Source: Streptomyces atriruber | GTDB taxonomy: Bacteria > Actinomycetota > Actinomycetes > Streptomycetales > Streptomycetaceae | NCBI RefSeq assembly: GCF_001418325.1 | Contig: NZ_LIPN01000029.1 | Location: 1-64,000 of the forward strand | Direction: 5' to 3' | Length of the DNA: 64,000 nt | Shown here: positions 61,901 to 64,000 of the stretch, in pieces | Layout of the letters: each line of letters opens with the position of its first letter | How positions within the stretch are numbered: position 1 is the first letter of the stretch | Notes under the pieces: generated by a model | Seen by the model: the letters and a program-made list of their open reading frames with translations, nothing else | Databases searched by the model: none | Told to the model about the DNA's origin: nothing | Made by a program: the position numbers and the translations under genes

Positions 61901-63242
61901 ACCCTGCCGTAAGGAAATTCCACACCGTGAGAGCCACCGCCTTGATGGCAGCCCACGTGGCATTCCACGCCGTCTTCAGCGCTGCGAGGACCGTGTCCCA
62001 GTTCTTGACCAGGAAGTAGATACCGACACCCAGAGCGACGAGAGCCGCCACGATGATTGCCACAGAAAGCGCCGCACCCAGCAGTGCAATACCGAGGCTC
62101 GACGTCGCTAGAGCTAGGGCCGTCGTCACGACTGCGGCAATACCGGCCGCGACGTTGTACAGGAGCAGAGCAGCGCGCCACGCGAGAAAACCCCGCACGA
62201 AATTGGCCAGCATCTCTGGAGGAATCGACGCAAGAACCTTCATGAAGACCGTCAGGACGCTGAACGAATCACCGCTCAGCGAGACTGCGGCCTTGGCCAC
62301 ATTTTCGAGAGCCTTCACGAATGCAGCAAGGAACTGCCCCACTCCCGGCCCGACGGAATGGACCTGATCCAGAAACCTCTCGAATCCGCCGCCAGTTGCC
62401 CATCCCGCAAGATTCTCGGCGCCGCGCGCCAGAGTCTCCACGACCCGGTTACCGTAGGGAAGGAAATCACGGAATCCCTGCCCGAGCACCGTGACGACAC
62501 TGCGCCCGATACGGATGAACTTCTCCAGGGCGGGAACGCCCTGCGCCACCATCGTGTCGATGAACTGGTCCAAGCCCGGACCGTCCATCCATGCCGCAAA
62601 ATCCTTGGCCAGCCTGGTGATGACCGGGCTGGTCGCCTTGATGAGCGGAACGAATTTTTCGAAATTGCGAGACAGGGCATCCATCACGATCGAGACGGGA
62701 CCCAGCGTGTCCTTCTCGGTCGCCTTGATGAAGTCTGACCACGCCAACTTCATATTCGACGTGGACTTCACATACTTCTGCTGCGCGGGAGTCAGTCCGT
62801 CGATGATGGTCTTGAGGTTCTTCTTCGCAGCGTTGACCTTCTTGAGCTGCTCCTCATACGCCTTCGTGCCCGGCGTCAGGCCGGCGAGCGTCTCTTTCTG
62901 TTTTTCGAGGGAGTCCCTCGCGCTCTTCGTCGCCTTATTCGTCGACTGGATCGCACCGAAAAGAGCTCCCCCGAAAATGCCCGCAGTGACTCCAGCCGCC
63001 GTGCTGGCCGCGGCGAGGCCGCCAGCCACACCCGCCGCCGCGGTCGCTATCGGAATCAACGCAGGACCGAAAGCCAGAGCAGCATTCGTCGTCGACGTCA
63101 ATATCTTGGTGATATTGCCTGCCGACTTCTGCATACCGGTCAGGCCGTTATCGAAGTCCTGGATGTCCCGGCGGGCCCGGCGCATCCCCGCGCCGCTGTA
63201 GGTCGACGTGATGGCGAACGTGAGGGATGTGATCGTGGCCAC
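58923..63242 (-). CDS. Tape measure protein with two peptidoglycan-degrading domains
   Basis: A 1439-aa tail-length protein. After an N-terminal coiled-coil region it has hydrophobic helices around residues 350-400 and 460-490, then a long Trp-rich repetitive region (units such as AWTAIQAIASTAWAAF) to about residue 900. Near residues 1110-1210 is a metallopeptidase-like segment (THSGGGAIDL and SPHIHG) resembling D-Ala-D-Ala peptidases. Near 1280-1350 is a lytic transglycosylase domain (LWTRESGWRWNADNPSSDAYG, given in two parts: catalytic Glu in TRESGW, then AYGIPQ). These would open the thick wall during DNA entry. The length sets the tail length. Confidence 0.9.
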   Translation of the reverse strand: MATITSLTFAITSTYSGAGMRRARRDIQDFDNGLTGMQKSAGNITKILTSTTNAALAFGPALIPIATAAAGVAGGLAAASTAAGVTAGIFGGALFGAIQSTNKATKSARDSLEKQKETLAGLTPGTKAYEEQLKKVNAAKKNLKTIIDGLTPAQQKYVKSTSNMKLAWSDFIKATEKDTLGPVSIVMDALSRNFEKFVPLIKATSPVITRLAKDFAAWMDGPGLDQFIDTMVAQGVPALEKFIRIGRSVVTVLGQGFRDFLPYGNRVVETLARGAENLAGWATGGGFERFLDQVHSVGPGVGQFLAAFVKALENVAKAAVSLSGDSFSVLTVFMKVLASIPPEMLANFVRGFLAWRAALLLYNVAAGIAAVVTTALALATSSLGIALLGAALSVAIIVAALVALGVGIYFLVKNWDTVLAALKTAWNATWAAIKAVALTVWNFLTAGWGQFCLLLLGPLGVLAFIALHWSEIWNWIKESAATVWGALQAGWSAFLGGLTTAWNAVWGALTFAWQGFIAPFMTMWNTVWPQLQLSAQNAWAVLSAAWSGLWTAATFVWNVFWSLFGPTFIAAWTGAVNTASAVWSLLVAAWRLVWATIVGVYQVGWAILSAAWQVGWALLSGAAQLAWTLLTGAWRILWATVTGIWNIFYATFGAIFSGAWNLIVTAATGFWSILRAAWQALWATVTAIFLTFTAIFTGNWGMAWRAIQAAGVAIWNLMRTQWQAFLNFLLAVFNTFAAVFTAAFRAAWTAIQAIASTAWAAFRASFQVFLTALQNLWNTAWAAIRNIFQTITSSIIAIAAAAWNALRAGVQAFITAVTGIWNTGWTAIRTFFQTTATGIAAAASALWDRIREIFSAGSTWLRNTFWNPVSNFFTKTIPAAFEAGAKALGKAWDSIKALVRKPIQAVVDVVYNGGIVKLWNAVAGVFSAPRLNEFKLPAFREGGPVSGPGSGTADSVVARLSAGEHVWTAKEVAGAGGHEAVAALRRRAMGGANVRTYGDSDHRFKDGGGIFGSGWGPDTGPDLVPDGIIGNIGSAIGSAVGKLKDLALGAISGPFGAAVDAMVKGAQSVIRKIVPGNDTGLEKLAVGIPAKIGEVAKSWVSDNDVPEDGGGGFIPWAKWKDGDGTKQTYRGVVVNRRTAAMLHHAEKIANTAFTAFQGSYSNSVGASAGTHSGGGAIDLGPAKDAIVGAMRSSGFAAWRRTPAEGFSPHIHGIAVGDPTASAAAKQQVKAFHAGRNGLADNGPDTYKGGVTSGKSVAAAKATGKSLNAARGWGSHWSALEALWTRESGWRWNADNPSSDAYGIPQALPGSKMKSAGADWKTNPATQIKWGLGYIKSRYGNPSKANSFQQSHNWYGLGTPGASRGPAVVGEHEPEVINLRGGERIDPLSDLIGRGGGTTVEVNMPVTVQGNATPGTVDKLQRELVPTLTRAIKQGVGRRP

Positions 63243-63261
63243 CGCACACCGCCCCCGCTGT

Positions 63262-63947
63262 TCAGTTGTCGTCGCCCTCCTCTACGGAGGAAGCGTCACG
63301 CTCGTACAGCTCATGCGGGCGCGGATAGTGACTCGGCTCCGGAGCAGGGTTCTTCTTGTGCTTCTTGTCCGTGAAGTGGGCCGCACCCGTCATGCGGTTG
63401 AGCGTCTGCACCTGCTCATGCAGGGCGGCCAGAACACCCGCCAGGTATGAGTCATCCACCGGTCCGGCGTAGCGCTCGTACGCCGCCCATTCGGCCAGCT
63501 CACGGGAATCGATCCGCTCCAGCAGCTCGCGGACCGTCATCCCCAGAACCTTGGCTAGCCGGAAGTAGAGTCCTCGCTCGGGGCGTCGTCGAAACCCTCG
63601 GTCAGCTCCTCGACATCGCTCTCGCTGAAGCCGTTCAGCTTCTGGCAGGCATCGAACACGCGGGAGAGGGCGGCGGCCGACTTCTCCCCCAGGGGCTCGA
63701 TGTCCGGAGGGCTGAACATCAGCTCGCCGTTCTCGTTGACAACGCACTTCGCGATAAGCTTCGCCCTGAAATTCTTGAGGTTCTGGCGCTGCTTGCCGCC
63801 CTTGGTCTCCACCATGGACTGCTCGAAAGCGTCCCGCTCCTTGCCCTTCAGGGTCTTGATCCGCACGTCGCCGCCCCACTCGGGGACGGGGACGTCCTCA
63901 GTCTTGAGGTCGTCGGCCTTCAAGATCTGTTCGCGGGAAAGCAGCAT
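63262..63947 (-). CDS. Tail assembly chaperone fusion (gpGT type) made by -1 frameshift
   Basis: The gpG frame and the overlapping frame that ends at 63262 are joined at a perfect slippery heptamer GGGTTTC (minus strand, 63597-63591). The zero frame reads GAG GGT TTC. A -1 slip gives GGG TTT and continues CGA CGA through LYFRLAKVLGMTVRELL to the stop at 63262. The fusion is about 228 residues and keeps the helical tape-measure-binding T domain. Position directly upstream of the tape measure is diagnostic for the pair. Confidence 0.85.
63555..63947 (-). CDS. Tail assembly chaperone (gpG type)
   Basis: A 130-aa protein that is the unshifted product of the chaperone pair. It starts MLLSREQILKADDLKTED after an AAGGTAATG-type ribosome binding region and has the usual beta-rich start (VPVPEWGGDVRIKTLKG) and acidic helical C terminus. 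Most translation ends here at the TAG; a minority continues into gpGT. Confidence 0.85.
   Translation of the reverse strand: MLLSREQILKADDLKTEDVPVPEWGGDVRIKTLKGKERDAFEQSMVETKGGKQRQNLKNFRAKLIAKCVVNENGELMFSPPDIEPLGEKSAAALSRVFDACQKLNGFSESDVEELTEGFDDAPSEDSTSG
63591..63597 (-). promoter_or_regulatory. -1 programmed frameshift slippery site
   Basis: GGGTTTC on the minus strand fits X XXY YYZ exactly in the gpG reading frame. It lies 36 bases before the gpG stop, the usual spacing for tail chaperone frameshifts. Confidence 0.85.
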
Positions 63948-63979
63948 TGCATTACCTTTCGATCACGGGTTTTGAAATC

Positions 63980-64000
63980 TCAGGGCTGACTGGGCAAGAA
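63980..64000 (-). CDS. 3' end of an upstream late gene (partial, cut by window edge)
   Basis: The last six codons before a TGA (63980-63982) are in frame to the window edge. By phage gene order this would be the major tail protein, but too little is present to confirm. Confidence 0.35.
   Translation of the reverse strand, partial: FLPSQP

Noticed and set aside
1..64000. CRISPR arrays or rRNA/tRNA genes
   Set aside because: No regularly spaced direct repeats of CRISPR size and no recognisable stable RNA genes were seen by eye; a dedicated scan was not possible.

Overview
The window is a high-GC actinobacterial chromosome segment, almost certainly Streptomyces. GC-rich codon third positions, frequent GTG starts, mycothiol-dependent enzymes (a maleylpyruvate-isomerase-like protein, an MscR-type dehydrogenase), and Zur- and DmdR-type operators all point that way. 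Positions 1 to about 41,800 are ordinary chromosome with a small mobile-element scar. From about 41,800 to the right edge lies the left part of an integrated tailed phage.

Left chromosomal part (1-25,200). In order: a mycothiol-dependent isomerase-like protein and an ABC exporter; an AfsR-type NTPase; a divergent LysR/DUF1330 pair; a complete beta-glucoside uptake and hydrolysis cluster (ROK repressor, binding lipoprotein, two permeases, GH1 beta-glucosidase); a MurJ-type flippase; two small proteins of unknown function; a divergent MFS versus DeoR-HAD sugar module; a divergent TetR/P450 pair around a palindromic operator; a glutathionyl-hydroquinone-reductase-like protein; a cysteine-free ribosomal protein L32 behind a Zur-like box; a secreted TNT-type NAD hydrolase toxin followed by a small possible immunity gene; and a lactonase-family lipoprotein.

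Mobile-element scar (25,165-29,165). It holds a degenerate IS end that truncates a DUF6233 gene, a frameshifted HNH endonuclease, and an IS5-like element bounded by perfect 26-bp inverted repeats at 26,422 and 29,164. This IS has been split by about 1.7 kb of DNA carrying a secreted beta-propeller-like gene. The insert is flanked by 9-bp direct repeats, and about 80-bp direct repeats flank the cargo gene.

Middle chromosomal part (29,163-41,800). It carries an R61-like serine hydrolase, a Tat-exported amidohydrolase, an SDR, an ankyrin/HEAT protein, a cysteine hydrolase, a YkvA-like protein, an iron-box-controlled DUF2470 protein, an MscR/metallo-beta-lactamase operon for mycothiol adducts, an orphan FetB-like permease, a secreted protein, and a glutathione peroxidase gene cut off by the prophage.

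Prophage (about 41,800 to beyond 64,000). A large serine integrase sits just inside the truncated peroxidase gene. Then come a free-standing integrase C-terminal domain, a divergent regulatory module (DUF6879 and a WhiJ-like XRE/DUF5753 protein against five small genes that include a methyltransferase), and a ribbon-helix-helix control region. The late genes are all on the minus strand. Read from the left they are holin, endolysin, small membrane/coiled-coil proteins, His-rich tail fibre, baseplate-type protein, 1320-aa tail protein, 1439-aa tape measure with two wall-degrading domains, and a tail-assembly chaperone pair joined by a canonical -1 slippery site. Head and packaging genes and the right attachment site must lie beyond 64,000.
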